A stretch of 64,000 bases of DNA from assembly GCF_015644725.1 (NCBI RefSeq), contig NZ_CP064795.1, forward strand, positions 2,602,501 through 2,666,500, given 5' to 3'. The stretch comes from Salinimonas marina. Lineage in GTDB: Bacteria; Pseudomonadota; Gammaproteobacteria; Enterobacterales; Alteromonadaceae. Under the pieces are notes generated by a model. It was not told the DNA's origin, searched no databases, and saw only the letters and a program-made list of their open reading frames with translations. Positions within the stretch are counted from its first letter, which is position 1. Every line of letters starts with the position of its first letter. Below, piece after piece: positions 47,362 through 57,825 of the stretch. A program made the translations under genes and the position numbers.

Positions 47362-47997
47362 TCAGGTAAACAAACGCATGAACCAGTTTTTCTGTAAGTC
47401 TTCTTCACAGGTTTTCAGTTGAGTGGCATAACGCAACGAACGTGATTTTACTTTTGATGCTACTTTTTTCAGCCAGGGTTTGCGATCATAACTGCGTCGT
47501 TTATAACCGCCCCACCCTTCGTGATAATTCAGGTATTGTCCGTACGCATCCCACTTAGAGGTTTTATTGATGGCGTAGGCTTTGTAGATAAACCAGCCCA
47601 TGAAATCCATCGCATCATCAAAATCGTCCCGATCTGCCCAGCTGTTGCCGGTCTCGCGAATGTAATCACTCCAGGTCATGGTCTTGGCCTGAGAGTAGCC
47701 ATAGGCCGAGCTTACTCTGCCCCAGGGGATCAGGCCAAAGAAAACATAATCCCGGGGCGGCAGGGCATTGTGTCTGAACGAGCTTTCCTGATACATCATG
47801 GCCATCGGCACGTGAATAGGCACGCCCCACTTATCTCTGGTATCAGCGGCGGCATCGTACCAATCATTCTTTTCTTCAAAAATTTTACAGATATTGCTGA
47901 TATCTTTAGGCGGCGCCGTGGCGCAACCAACTAACATGAGCGGACAAAACACCGCCATCAGCAAATTCTGCCAAATTGATTTGAACTTTTTCAACAT
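47362..47997 (-). CDS. Lytic transglycosylase-like lipoprotein
   Basis: 211-residue lipoprotein if read from ATG 47997 (MLKKFKS). The lipobox VGCA gives the lipid-modified Cys near residue 24. The SLT-like region has the catalytic Glu in MAMMYQESSFRHNA and the SAYGYSQAKTMTWSDY segment, as in small murein transglycosylases. An upstream TTG (48024) is possible but less likely. It cuts peptidoglycan in the periplasm. It lies downstream of gshA on the same strand. Confidence 0.85.
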   Translation of the reverse strand: MLKKFKSIWQNLLMAVFCPLMLVGCATAPPKDISNICKIFEEKNDWYDAAADTRDKWGVPIHVPMAMMYQESSFRHNALPPRDYVFFGLIPWGRVSSAYGYSQAKTMTWSDYIRETGNSWADRDDFDDAMDFMGWFIYKAYAINKTSKWDAYGQYLNYHEGWGGYKRRSYDRKPWLKKVASKVKSRSLRYATQLKTCEEDLQKNWFMRLFT

Positions 47998-48048
47998 CAC
48001 GTGTCCAAATAACTGTTCTAGCAAAATGTGTGTTTCCCTGGAACGCTT

Positions 48049-49710
48049 TCAACGCCTGACTCTGTCAGGCGTTTTTTTCGCCGGTGGTTCGTTAAAGTAG
48101 TTTTTGATGAAGGTCGCAAAGTCCTCTTCATCAGCACTTTCAACGTCTTGTTGGGCCTGTAAAGAGGTGGTCGCCATCGCCTCAAAATCCTGTTGTGTCA
48201 GATGGGTGTAATCCAGCGAATCATAAGCACGGGCGTACTCTTTTGCCAGCAGCAATCCTAACGCTGAATTATCCGCATCATCTTTTAGCAGTATCTCTAA
48301 AATCTGGCCAGACGGGGTTTTGGCTGAATCGGTTACTTTAGCTCGCTGAGCCGCTACCGCTTCACTGAATTGCCCGGTGTTATGCGCCTGGTCAAATACA
48401 GCAGCAACTTTGTCAAACTTATCAAACAACTCGCCGGCCCACGTCCGCATGTTTACCTGGTGGCCGTCGTTATCCAGCATCAGCTCCGGATCACGGCCTT
48501 CAAGAACCACCTTATTCATGTTTTCCCGGGCGGTGGCAATCGTATCTAATGTCAGTTCATCACTGGGCATAAGTAAACAGGTCACCAGGTATACATCCAA
48601 AAAGTCCATTTGTTGCTGATCAATACCATTAGGATCAAAAGGATTAACGTCCAGCGACCGCACTTCGATATAGCTGACGCCGCGACGTACCAGCGCATCA
48701 GAAGGCTTTTCCATGGCTTTGGTGGGCTGCTTGGGACGAATAGGTGCGTACAATTCATTTTCAATTTGCAGAATATTATGACTCAACTGCTGCCAGTGGC
48801 CATCTTCCCCCGCAGCATACTGACTAAAGCGGGTCGAAGGACGTTGCATAGCATCACGCAGCAAACGGACATAATTGTCCAGCTGGTTATAACAGATCTC
48901 CAGCGAGGATTGTTCGGCATTGGTATACCCCAAATCGCTCATTCGAAGCGATGTCGCATATGGCATGTAATACGTACCTTTGCCCACTTTTTCAAACGGC
49001 AACTGATGTTTTTTGTCTTTCAAAAATGAACTGCACAGCGCCGGCGAGGCCCCGAATAAATAAGGAATGAGCCAGCAGGTACGACGATAGTTGCGAATCA
49101 AGGCAAAATAATCCGCATCCACCTGGTCCTGAGAAGAGGCGGTATCATGCAACTGCGCCCACTGTTTCCAGAAATCCCCGGACAATGAGAAATTAAAATG
49201 CACACCAGAGATTGCCTGCATCATGCTACCGTAACGGTTTTTCAGACCGATACGGTAAACCTGCTTCATTTTGCCCACATTGGAGGAGCCAAAATCAGCA
49301 ATCGGAATACCATTATCGTCATCAATGAAACACGGCATGCTCATTGGCCAAAGCAGTTCGTCATCCAGGTTGTTCAGCACAAACTTGTGAATATCGTTTA
49401 GCTGCTCCACCGTGGTTTTTGAGGAGTCTGCCGGAGGCGTGATAAATTCTAGCAACGATTCAGAAAAATCTGTGGTGATACTTTCATGGGTCAGCGCCGA
49501 ACCTAAGGCTTTGGGGTGCCCGGTTTGCGACAATGCCCCGCTGGCTTTGATGCGTAAACCTTCACGCTCTACCCCACGCTGAATTTGGGTCAGGGTATGG
49601 GCAAAGTCGGAAGATTGTAGTGCAGCCAGTCGCTGCTCGAAGTTCAGTTGAGTCACAGTCAAATCTTCATCCGTTAATGTAAAATGCTCCCCCTGAATAA
49701 GGCGAAACAT
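48049..49710 (-). CDS. gshA: Glutamate-cysteine ligase
   Basis: Enzyme for the first step of glutathione synthesis (ATP, Glu and Cys to gamma-Glu-Cys). Conserved segments include GVEREGLRI, ALTHESITTDFSESLLEFITPP, FGSSNVGKMKQVYRIGLKNRYGSMMQAISGVHFNFS and VRSLDVNPFDP. From ATG 49710 it has 553 residues, some 35 more than E. coli GshA, mostly at the N-terminus. No ribosome site precedes that ATG, and a start at a downstream TTG or GTG is possible. The last codons fold as part of a hairpin. Confidence 0.95.
   Translation of the reverse strand: MFRLIQGEHFTLTDEDLTVTQLNFEQRLAALQSSDFAHTLTQIQRGVEREGLRIKASGALSQTGHPKALGSALTHESITTDFSESLLEFITPPADSSKTTVEQLNDIHKFVLNNLDDELLWPMSMPCFIDDDNGIPIADFGSSNVGKMKQVYRIGLKNRYGSMMQAISGVHFNFSLSGDFWKQWAQLHDTASSQDQVDADYFALIRNYRRTCWLIPYLFGASPALCSSFLKDKKHQLPFEKVGKGTYYMPYATSLRMSDLGYTNAEQSSLEICYNQLDNYVRLLRDAMQRPSTRFSQYAAGEDGHWQQLSHNILQIENELYAPIRPKQPTKAMEKPSDALVRRGVSYIEVRSLDVNPFDPNGIDQQQMDFLDVYLVTCLLMPSDELTLDTIATARENMNKVVLEGRDPELMLDNDGHQVNMRTWAGELFDKFDKVAAVFDQAHNTGQFSEAVAAQRAKVTDSAKTPSGQILEILLKDDADNSALGLLLAKEYARAYDSLDYTHLTQQDFEAMATTSLQAQQDVESADEEDFATFIKNYFNEPPAKKTPDRVRR
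48051..48077 (+). terminator. Terminator-like hairpin facing the plus strand in the end of gshA
   Basis: AACGCCTGAC / GTCAGGCGTT with loop TCT, followed by seven Ts in the plus direction. On the minus strand the T run is replaced by an A run before the stem. It may stop antisense transcription. No plus-strand gene ends here. Confidence 0.5.
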
Positions 49711-49756
49711 GGGCAAATCAATTGTGGTTCATCTTCATATACGATGAACCGCGTAT

Positions 49757-52642
49757 TTATGGTGTTAACCGACGCCGACGGTTGTCTTGCAAAGACAATT
49801 CAACAATCGGGATATCCAGCTTCTGTAGCTGTGGCAACACCGAACTTTTATCACCGACGACAATAATCTGTAGCTGCTCTGGCGCCAGCTGTTCACTGGC
49901 CAGTTGATTCAGCTCCTGCAACGAAATATTTCTAATAATTTCAAGTTGCTCAGAACGATAATCCGACGCCAGGTCGAAGGCCTGAAGCTGGCTTAAAAAG
50001 CGTGCTTTACTCGCCGGTGTTTCGTAATCAAGGGCATCACTTAATGTGTAGGCACTGCGCATAAAGGCCAGTTCCTGCGGTGTCATGCCCGCGGCTTTGT
50101 AACGCTTAATTTCATCAAGGATCTCGGTAATTCCGGCGGCGGTATTGGGTCCGTTGAGATCAGCTGCCGCTTCAAACCAGCCCACTGTTTTGCCGCCTAC
50201 AAATGCCGTCGAGGCACCATAGGTATAACCTTTGTCTTCGCGCAGATTCAGGTTCACACGACTATTAAACGCACCACCAAGGGCAAAGTTCATCAGCCTG
50301 GACTTAAAATACTCACCGGTAGCATCAAACAGCGGACCGCGTCGAACCAGCTTCACTACCGATTGTACACTATCAGGTTTGTCCACCAGATAAATTGTTT
50401 GCTGCTGATGCTCCGGAAACGAGCCGGGCCCGTTTATTTCATAGGCACGGGGCTGCCACGCCGATAAAAACTCAAAGGCCTGCATTACTTTGGCCTGGGG
50501 TAAGTTGCTCACCACCACCGCATGGGCGTTATTCGGGGAATAGTATTGCTGATAGTAGGCCTTTACATCAGCAAGGGTAATGTTCGCAATCGTCTCCAAC
50601 GTGCCTTCATCCGGCAGACTTACGCGGTTTTTGTCGCCAAACAACACCAGATCCCGGGCCCGGCTGGCTAACGCCGAGCTACTTTTCAGCTGCTGCTGCA
50701 TACTCTGCATTAGCTGCTCTTTCAGGCGGCTGAAGTCTGACTCTTTAAAGGCTGGCCGCAATAGCTTTTCTTCTAACAACGCCAGAGTTGGCTCTAGGTT
50801 TTTCGTTAGCGAGGTTACCCGCACCTGGGTATAACGACCGCTGGTATCAAATCGGATCCGGCTTCCCAGTTTTGCCAGCTCATTGGCCATCTGCTCATTG
50901 GTATAGCGCTGAGTTGATTCGTTCATCATCATCGCTGTAAGTGTCGCGGTACCGGCTTTGTCCATAGCATCTAAAACAATGCCGCCTTCCATTCTCAGGG
51001 TGAAGGTGACGGTGGGCGTCTCGCTGCTGGTTACCCCTAACAAGGTTACCTCATGCGGTAAGGAGGCTTCCCAGTAGTCAGGTACTTCAACAATGGGCGC
51101 AGGTCCGGCCGGAGGCACCACCGAGCGATCAAAATCATCCGCTGCCGGGGCTGTGGTGGACAGTGGGTCGTTGGTATCTGTAGAGCTGATATCGCGCTCA
51201 GGTAAGGTAAAGTTCTGTGGTTTAACCGCCAGTTCCGATTTACCGTTTGGCACCACACTTAAGAACACCCCATGACCATTTTTGATATATTTACGATACA
51301 CCCGCATGACCTCACTGGCGGTCACCGCATTGTAGCGTTCAATGTCCTGGGCGATAAGATCCGGCTGCCCCTGAAAGGTTTCGCCATTGGCCAGGGCTGA
51401 TACTTTGCCCGCCACACTTTGCAATCCAAACACCGTGGACGCTTCAATGGAGGCTTTGGTGCGCTCCAGGTCATCCGGCTTCACCCCACGCTGCTCAAAT
51501 TCACTTAAGGTGTCACTGATAACCTGCTCCAGCTGCGCCAGATCTTTGGTACTGGAAGGATTGGCCAGTGCCAGCATCTGAAACTCACAAGCCAGTTCCC
51601 GGCAGGGATGATTGACTGTGGCCTGCACTGCCAGCCCGGCTTTTACCAGATTTTTGTACAACAGCGAGGTTTTGCCGCCACCCAGAATATTGGATAACAC
51701 ATCCAGTGGTGCTTCGTCTTCATGACGGGCATACACGGTGGGGTAAGTGATCTGGAGTAACGGCAGATGGACATTGTCCTGCAGGGTGATATAGCGGTCT
51801 TGTTCCAGCGTGACAGGTTCAGGGCTGGCTTTTGCGACCGCCGGGCCTTGGGCGATGGGCCCGAAATATTGTTCAACCCAGGCTTTGGTTTGCGCAATAT
51901 CAATATCGCCGCCAATGGTAAGCACCGCATTGTTGGGGCCATACCAGCGCTTGAAAAATGCTTTTAAATCGGTGACATCGACCCGGTCGAGATCTTCTAC
52001 ATAGCCGATGGGTAACCATGAGTACGGGTGCCCCGCGGGGTATAGCGCTTCGGCGGTGCGCTCCTGACGTAAGCCATAGGGCTGGTTGTCGATACGCTGC
52101 GCCCGTTCGTTTTTAACCGTTTCACGCTGATTTTCAAATTTCTTCTGATCCACCGCCGGTAACAGATAGCCCATCCGGTCTGCTTCCAGCCACAAGACTT
52201 TTTGTAACTGGTTGGCCGGTACCGTGGCGTAATAATTGGTGCGATCGGTATTGGTCGAGCCGTTTAGCTTGCCCCCGGCTTCGGTGATAATCTGAAAATG
52301 CTGTTCGTCGGCCACATTTTCTGATCCCTGGAACATCATATGCTCAAAAAAATGCGCAAACCCGGACTTTCCCGGTTCCTCACGAGCCGACCCCACATGG
52401 TAGGTAACATCGATATGCACCAACGGGTCAGAATGGTCTTCATGCAAAATGACCGTCAGACCATTTTCAAGCTGATAGCGCTGGTGGTCAATCGCCATGG
52501 TCTGCGTTTGGGCGTCTGCCTGCGTCGGCGTCATTGCGCTCTGCGAGCTCCGGGACTCAGTACTTCCTTGTTGCTGACACGCGCCTAACAGCATAATGCC
52601 GGCGACCAGGGCAGATAATTTACAAACAGGATTTAACGACAT
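49757..52642 (-). CDS. M16-family zinc metallopeptidase, lipoprotein
   Basis: 961-residue protein of the insulinase/pitrilysin family with two M16 halves. The lipobox LLGAC (C22) makes it a lipoprotein. The inverted zinc motif HFFEH is at 97-101, with the distal Glu in the ENQRETVKNERAQ region. The second half (from about 520) has no HxxEH, as is usual. It may degrade peptides in the periplasm or at the outer membrane. It is separated from gshA by 46 bp on the same strand. Confidence 0.93.
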   Translation of the reverse strand: MSLNPVCKLSALVAGIMLLGACQQQGSTESRSSQSAMTPTQADAQTQTMAIDHQRYQLENGLTVILHEDHSDPLVHIDVTYHVGSAREEPGKSGFAHFFEHMMFQGSENVADEQHFQIITEAGGKLNGSTNTDRTNYYATVPANQLQKVLWLEADRMGYLLPAVDQKKFENQRETVKNERAQRIDNQPYGLRQERTAEALYPAGHPYSWLPIGYVEDLDRVDVTDLKAFFKRWYGPNNAVLTIGGDIDIAQTKAWVEQYFGPIAQGPAVAKASPEPVTLEQDRYITLQDNVHLPLLQITYPTVYARHEDEAPLDVLSNILGGGKTSLLYKNLVKAGLAVQATVNHPCRELACEFQMLALANPSSTKDLAQLEQVISDTLSEFEQRGVKPDDLERTKASIEASTVFGLQSVAGKVSALANGETFQGQPDLIAQDIERYNAVTASEVMRVYRKYIKNGHGVFLSVVPNGKSELAVKPQNFTLPERDISSTDTNDPLSTTAPAADDFDRSVVPPAGPAPIVEVPDYWEASLPHEVTLLGVTSSETPTVTFTLRMEGGIVLDAMDKAGTATLTAMMMNESTQRYTNEQMANELAKLGSRIRFDTSGRYTQVRVTSLTKNLEPTLALLEEKLLRPAFKESDFSRLKEQLMQSMQQQLKSSSALASRARDLVLFGDKNRVSLPDEGTLETIANITLADVKAYYQQYYSPNNAHAVVVSNLPQAKVMQAFEFLSAWQPRAYEINGPGSFPEHQQQTIYLVDKPDSVQSVVKLVRRGPLFDATGEYFKSRLMNFALGGAFNSRVNLNLREDKGYTYGASTAFVGGKTVGWFEAAADLNGPNTAAGITEILDEIKRYKAAGMTPQELAFMRSAYTLSDALDYETPASKARFLSQLQAFDLASDYRSEQLEIIRNISLQELNQLASEQLAPEQLQIIVVGDKSSVLPQLQKLDIPIVELSLQDNRRRRLTP

Positions 52643-52865
52643 TCCATTTCCTTTATCTTGATGTTGTTGTTAACGCACCTGCGGTGGGCCTTGATTTTAA
52701 CGAATCTGTGTCACATCATCAGATGTATCGCGATTATGTCACACAGGCAATTCTTATCGCCAGACTACCAGATTATCAGGTAAATGGCCCAAGCACATCC
52801 AGCTGAAATGTATCAATTTGTCGCGGCTTGCCCTACAATTTGCCAATAAGGTTCAAGGAACACCC

Positions 52866-53420
52866 ATGAATAGTACATCTCAAATTATTGACCTGGATTT
52901 TGGCCTGTCACAATTAAGCGGCAACCGGGCTTTGTTGTTAAAATTGCTGCAAAAATTTGCAGACGAATACCGCCAGTTGCCTGGTACGCTGGATCTGGCC
53001 TTTAGCGAGGCTCGCTGGGACGACGCCCGGGTATTAGTGCATACATTAAAAGGTGTGGCCGGTAACCTTGGCTGTAACGCCTTATTTGAAGAAGCCCGGG
53101 CGTTTGAAAACCACCTGAAAAGCCAGGCCAGCGTACCTGAAAATGTTGCGCGCTTTAGTCAGGTTCATCAACTGACCTTAAGCACGATTGATGAACTGAA
53201 CGGCCAGACCGGCCAAAGCGGCGTCGATACCCAAAGTGCAGCCAAGACCGTCCCCCCTCAGGCCTTACTGAGCGCGTTAAAACAGCATGAGTTTATCCCC
53301 CAGTCTCAATTAGATGACTGGCTGGGAGCCCTGAACACCAGTGCGGCGCACAAAGAAGCGATTCGTGATGCCATTGATGAGCTGGACTATGAACAGGCTA
53401 TTGAATTAATAGAGCGATAA
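52866..53420 (+). CDS. Hpt-domain phosphotransfer protein
   Basis: 184-residue protein. The N-terminal 100 or so residues form an Hpt four-helix domain with the phospho-acceptor His59 in LVHTLKGVAGNLG. The remaining part is a helical tail without a recognised domain. ATG 52866 follows AAGGAACACC. It would serve a hybrid histidine kinase or response regulator encoded elsewhere. The pseudouridine synthase starts on the next base, so they are co-transcribed. Confidence 0.88.
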   Translation: MNSTSQIIDLDFGLSQLSGNRALLLKLLQKFADEYRQLPGTLDLAFSEARWDDARVLVHTLKGVAGNLGCNALFEEARAFENHLKSQASVPENVARFSQVHQLTLSTIDELNGQTGQSGVDTQSAAKTVPPQALLSALKQHEFIPQSQLDDWLGALNTSAAHKEAIRDAIDELDYEQAIELIER

Positions 53421-54107
53421 GTGACCCGACCTTCCATTTTATTTGTCCATAATGATTTCTACATCATCAACAAACCTGCTGGCGTAACGATGCATGACAG
53501 CGCGCAGGGAATTATCTCTCAGGTTTTGCCCCTGGTCGAAGATAGCCGGCTATATCTGTGCCATCGGCTGGATGATGGTACCTCCGGCTGCCTTATTCTG
53601 GCCCGCAACGCAGCGGCGGCCGCCCGTATAGGTGAGCTTTTTGCCCGCCGGCAGATACAAAAATATTATGTGGCGCTGGCCACCGCCAAACCCAAAAAGA
53701 AGCAGGGTACGGTGAGCGGCGATATGAAAAACCGTCGCCAGGGTCAGCATATTTTGCTTAAAACCCGTGAGCAGCCTGCCGTCACTCAGTTTTTCAGTCA
53801 GGCGGTTGCGCCGGGGCGGCGCGGGTTTGTGGTACGGCCATTAACCGGTAAAACTCATCAAATCAGAGTGGCACTAAAAAGTCTTGGTGCGCCCATCCTG
53901 GGTGATGATCTGTACAAAGGCGACCCCGCCGAGCGGTTGTATCTGCATGCCTGGCAGCTCAGCTTTTGTTATCAGGATGAGTGTATCGAGGTGACCAGTA
54001 CCCCTACTGGCGAACTGTTTGAAGATGAGGCATGCAGGCACTGGTTGCAATCAATGGAACCGGTGGCACAACTTGCCTGGCCCAACTATCAACTGCCGAT
54101 TAATTAG
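53421..54107 (+). CDS. RluA-family pseudouridine synthase
   Basis: 228-residue RNA pseudouridine synthase starting at GTG 53421, directly after the Hpt stop. The catalytic segment is HRLDDGTSGCLILAR, with the nucleophilic Asp in RLD. YYVALA and the Lys-rich turn follow. The C-terminal RPLTGKTHQIRVAL is the usual RTGRxHQIR-like motif. It lacks an N-terminal S4 domain. The target RNA is not known. Confidence 0.9.
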   Translation: MTRPSILFVHNDFYIINKPAGVTMHDSAQGIISQVLPLVEDSRLYLCHRLDDGTSGCLILARNAAAAARIGELFARRQIQKYYVALATAKPKKKQGTVSGDMKNRRQGQHILLKTREQPAVTQFFSQAVAPGRRGFVVRPLTGKTHQIRVALKSLGAPILGDDLYKGDPAERLYLHAWQLSFCYQDECIEVTSTPTGELFEDEACRHWLQSMEPVAQLAWPNYQLPIN

Positions 54108-54122
54108 TACAGGAATTTTTGC

Positions 54123-55046
54123 ATGTCTTTTCCTCTTCAGGGACGTATCCAAATTGTTGGCAGTGGCGCCATCGGCTCAATCATTGCCGCGAATGCCCAG
54201 CGCCATGATATAGCCTATAGTCTGGCCCCCCGCACCAGGGATCAGCTTACCCAGCGCTTAATTACCTATAGTGGACAATCGGTACTGCTGAACCATAACT
54301 TGCCGGTGGCTGAGCGGTTACAGGATAGCGACCTGCTGATTTTTCCGCTTAAAGCGCATCAGTTGCAAAGCGCAGCTCAGCAATGGCAGCAGCGGGTCAG
54401 CCCCGATACGCCGGTGTTACTGCTACACAATGGGATGGGCGGGTTAGAGTCTGTCCGCGAGGTTTTCAAAAAACAGCCTATTTATCTGGCCACAACCAGT
54501 CATGGCGCAATTAAGCTCAACCCCCACGAAGTAAAGCATACCGGCTTTGGTCGCACCATGGTGGGAGAAGCCCCCGACAATTACCGTGACAACAGCGCGC
54601 AAAGTGAAATGGTGATGAAGGTGCTCAGTCGTTGTTTGCAGCCGGTGACCTGGCAACAGGATATTGTGCGGGCATTATGGTTAAAGCTGGCGATTAATGC
54701 GGTAATCAATCCGCTTACCGCTATTAATGATATTCCCAATGGCAAATTAGACAGCGCAGAATTTAAAGATCAGATTGGGACTATATGTGAAGAGGTGGCG
54801 CAGGTGGCCTGTGCCTGTGGGATCCAGGCTGAGGCGACGGAACTTCAGAAAAATGTTCAGCAGGTGATTATTAATACCGCTGAAAATTATTCAAGCATGC
54901 ATCAGGATCTGGCGCGGCACCGGCCTACCGAAAATGAAGCGATTAATGGCTTTGTGGTCAGACAGGCCGAAAAAAAAGGCATCGACGTTCCCGTCAATGC
55001 CTTTTTATATAACAAAATAACCGAACTTGAGGCTGATTATTCCTGA
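54123..55046 (+). CDS. 2-dehydropantoate 2-reductase (PanE-like)
   Basis: 307-residue ketopantoate reductase-family enzyme, pantothenate pathway. The dinucleotide motif VGSGAIGS is at about 12-19. The catalytic Lys is expected in [17 protein letters not shown], and the C-terminal [14 protein letters not shown] region follows. Located 15 bp after the synthase on the same strand; convergent with lysS, overlapping by 10 bp. The exact substrate is inferred from the family. Confidence 0.88.
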   Translation: MSFPLQGRIQIVGSGAIGSIIAANAQRHDIAYSLAPRTRDQLTQRLITYSGQSVLLNHNLPVAERLQDSDLLIFPLKAHQLQSAAQQWQQRVSPDTPVLLLHNGMGGLESVREVFKKQPIYLATTSHGAIKLNPHEVKHTGFGRTMVGEAPDNYRDNSAQSEMVMKVLSRCLQPVTWQQDIVRALWLKLAINAVINPLTAINDIPNGKLDSAEFKDQIGTICEEVAQVACACGIQAEATELQKNVQQVIINTAENYSSMHQDLARHRPTENEAINGFVVRQAEKKGIDVPVNAFLYNKITELEADYS

Positions 55047-56575
55047 GCCTGAGGCTTCATATGGGGGAATAAAATCACATCTTTGATGGTCGGACTATCG
55101 GTAAACAGCATCGCTAAGCGGTCAATACCAATGCCCTGGCCTGCCGTTGGCGGCAAGCCGTACTCCAGGGCGCGGATGTAGTCTTCATCAAAATGCATGG
55201 CTTCATCATCGCCGGCATCTTTTTCTTCAACCTGCTTACGAAACCGCTCGGCCTGATCGGCAGAGTCATTTAATTCGCTAAAGCCATTGGCCAACTCACG
55301 GCCGCCCACAAAGAACTCAAAGCGGTCGGTGATAAACGGGTTGTCATCGTTTCGACGTGCCAGTGGCGACACTTCCCATGGGTACTCGGTAATAAATGTC
55401 GGCTGTTCCAGCTGTTCTTCGGCCGTGGCTTCAAAAATCTCACACAGATATTTACCGGCGCCCCAGATGCCATCGACTTCAGGTTCTTTGATGTGCAGTT
55501 GCTTAGCCATCGCTTTAAGCTCATCCAGATGGGCCTCAGGATCGCGGATAGCCTGTTCATTTGCTTGCGGCCAGTATTTTAAAATAGCTTCGCCCATGCT
55601 CAGGCGTACAAATGGCTGACCGAAATCATAATGCTTGGTTTCTGTCACTTCACCGTCATTATCACGCACGGTGTTTTCCAGCTTAGTCGTGCCCAGAATA
55701 TTTTGCGCCAGGGTACGCAGCATATCTTCGGTCAGATTCATCAGATCATGGTAGTCAGCATAGGCCTGATAAAATTCCAGCATGGTAAACTCAGGGTTGT
55801 GACGGGTTGATAGCCCTTCATTCCTGAAGTTGCGGTTAATCTCAAATACCCGCTCAAAACCACCTACCACCAGACGCTTCAGATACAGCTCCGGGGCAAT
55901 ACGCAGATACATATCAATATCCATCGCATTGTGATGGGTGGTGAAAGGTTTGGCGGTAGCGCCGCCAGGGATCACCTGCAGCATTGGGGTTTCTACCTCA
56001 ATGAACTTGCGGTCGGTCAGGTACTGACGAATGCCATTGATTAGCGCACTCCGGATCCGAAAGGTTTCACGGGTTTTATCACTGGTAATAAGGTCCACAT
56101 AACGCTGACGGTATTTGGTTTCCTGGTCGCTTAACCCATGAAATTTTTCCGGCAGCGGCCGCAACGCCTTGGTAAGCAACTCGTAGTGAGCCATATCAAC
56201 ATACAAATCACCTTTACCTGATTTGTGCAGCACTCCCGACACACCAATGATATCGCCGATATCCAGCGCGCCGTAACGTGCTTTGATGTCTTTTTGCGTG
56301 TCTTTGGCGGCATACGACTGAATACGTCCGCTCATATCCTGCAGCAACAGGAATGGGCCCCGCTTGGCCATGATGCGCCCGGCGATACTGACTTCGTATT
56401 GCTGTTCCGCCAGGGTTTCTTTGTCCAGCTCACCAAATTTCTGCTGCAAATCGTCCGCATAGTGCTCACGACGAAAGCTATTAGGAAAACCATTTGATTT
56501 GCAGTTTTCACGAATTGCGCTCAGTTTGGCCCGGCGCTCGGCAATTAATCGATTCTCGTCTTGTTGGTCGGTCAT
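55037..56575 (-). CDS. lysS: Lysyl-tRNA synthetase, class II
   Basis: 512-residue class II synthetase with an N-terminal OB-fold anticodon domain (about 60-150) and a catalytic domain with motif 1 near [10 protein letters not shown], motif 2 [20 protein letters not shown] and motif 3 [11 protein letters not shown]. Length matches E. coli LysS (505). It follows prfB by 19 bp, the normal prfB-lysS order. Confidence 0.97.
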   Translation of the reverse strand: MTDQQDENRLIAERRAKLSAIRENCKSNGFPNSFRREHYADDLQQKFGELDKETLAEQQYEVSIAGRIMAKRGPFLLLQDMSGRIQSYAAKDTQKDIKARYGALDIGDIIGVSGVLHKSGKGDLYVDMAHYELLTKALRPLPEKFHGLSDQETKYRQRYVDLITSDKTRETFRIRSALINGIRQYLTDRKFIEVETPMLQVIPGGATAKPFTTHHNAMDIDMYLRIAPELYLKRLVVGGFERVFEINRNFRNEGLSTRHNPEFTMLEFYQAYADYHDLMNLTEDMLRTLAQNILGTTKLENTVRDNDGEVTETKHYDFGQPFVRLSMGEAILKYWPQANEQAIRDPEAHLDELKAMAKQLHIKEPEVDGIWGAGKYLCEIFEATAEEQLEQPTFITEYPWEVSPLARRNDDNPFITDRFEFFVGGRELANGFSELNDSADQAERFRKQVEEKDAGDDEAMHFDEDYIRALEYGLPPTAGQGIGIDRLAMLFTDSPTIKDVILFPHMKPQAQE

Positions 56576-56594
56576 AACCTAATCGCTTGTGTTG

Positions 56595-57693
56595 TTAAAG
56601 CCCGGACTTCAGGCTGGCTTCAATAAATTTATCTAAGTCACCGTCTAGTACGGTTTGCGTGTTGCGGTTTTCTACGCCGGTGCGTAAGTCTTTAATACGG
56701 GAATCATCCAATACATAGGAACGAATCTGGCTACCCCAGCCGATATCAGACTTACTTTCTTCCATGGCCTGTTTTTCAGCATTTTGTTTTTGCAGCTCAA
56801 ACTCATAAATTTTGGCTTTTAACTGCTTCATGGCCTGGTCTTTATTTTTGTGCTGCGAACGGTCATTCTGACACTGCACCACAATGCCGGTGGGCTCATG
56901 GGTAATTCGCACCGCTGAGTCGGTCCGGTTAACGTGCTGACCACCCGCGCCTGAGGCCCGGTAAGTATCGATGCGAAGATCAGAAGGATTGATGTCTACA
57001 TCGATGTCATCATCTACTTCGGGGTATACAAACGCCGAAGAAAACGAGGTGTGCCGACGGTTGCCCGAATCAAAGGGAGACTTACGCACCAGACGGTGGA
57101 CGCCGGTCTCGGTACGTAGCCAGCCAAAGGCATACTCACCTTCAAAGCGCACGGTGGCACTTTTGATCCCGGCCACATCGCCTTCGGACAATTCGATAAT
57201 TTCCGTTTTCAGACCATGAGCTTCACCCCAGCGCAAATACATGCGCAGCAGCATGTTTGCCCAGTCCTGGGCTTCGGTCCCGCCAGAGCCCGCCTGCAAA
57301 TCAAGGTAGCAATCGGCGGCATCATTAGGGCCCGAGAACATCCGGCGAAATTCCAGTCCTTCGAGCTTTTGAACCAGCGTTTCCAGCTCGGCTTTCGCTT
57401 CTTCAAAGGTTTCTTCGTCGTCGGCTTCTATTGCCAGCTCCACCAGGCCTTCGATATCTTCGGTGCCCTGATCAAGCTGCCCAATGGTGTCGACCACCTG
57501 CTCCAGCGCAACTTTTTCTTTGCCCAGAGACTGCGCGCGTTCAGGATCATTCCAGACATCCGGATTTTCCAGCTCGCGATTAACTTCTTCTAAACGCTCT
57601 GACTTTGCATCAAAGTCAAAGATACCCCCTAAGCGCTTCAGTGCGCTGGCGAATATCGACTATGGCGTTTTGCACAGGGTTTGTTTCCAACAT
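56595..57693 (-). CDS. prfB: Peptide chain release factor 2 (programmed +1 frameshift)
   Basis: RF2 recognises UAA and UGA stops; GGQ is in the AGGQHVNRT loop. The gene needs a +1 shift at codon 26. From ATG 57693 the first 25 codons lead to TGA at 57618-57616, inside AGGGGGTATCTTTGAC, with the Shine-Dalgarno-like AGGGGG and the CTT slippage codon just before the UGA. The rest reads on in the shifted frame (GFVDA-type DFDAKSERL) to 56595. This is the known RF2 autoregulatory site, not an error. The total is about 365 residues. Confidence 0.96.
57616..57632 (-). promoter_or_regulatory. RF2 programmed frameshift site
   Basis: AGGGGG TAT CTT TGA C on the minus strand. The internal SD-like AGGGGG pairs with 16S rRNA, the slippery CTT shifts by +1, and the in-frame UGA (57618-57616) is the sensor of RF2 level. 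It is identical in layout to E. coli prfB. Confidence 0.95.
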
Positions 57694-57825
57694 AATCCGC
57701 TACATTCAGGTAAAAAGTAAGACCGCGAATAGTAACGAAAATAGTGAAATTTTGATAGCGCAAAGCTAAAAAGAAATTGCTGCTAAGACAGATTTGACTC
57801 CCTTAGCAGCGAGGAGGTAGTGAAA

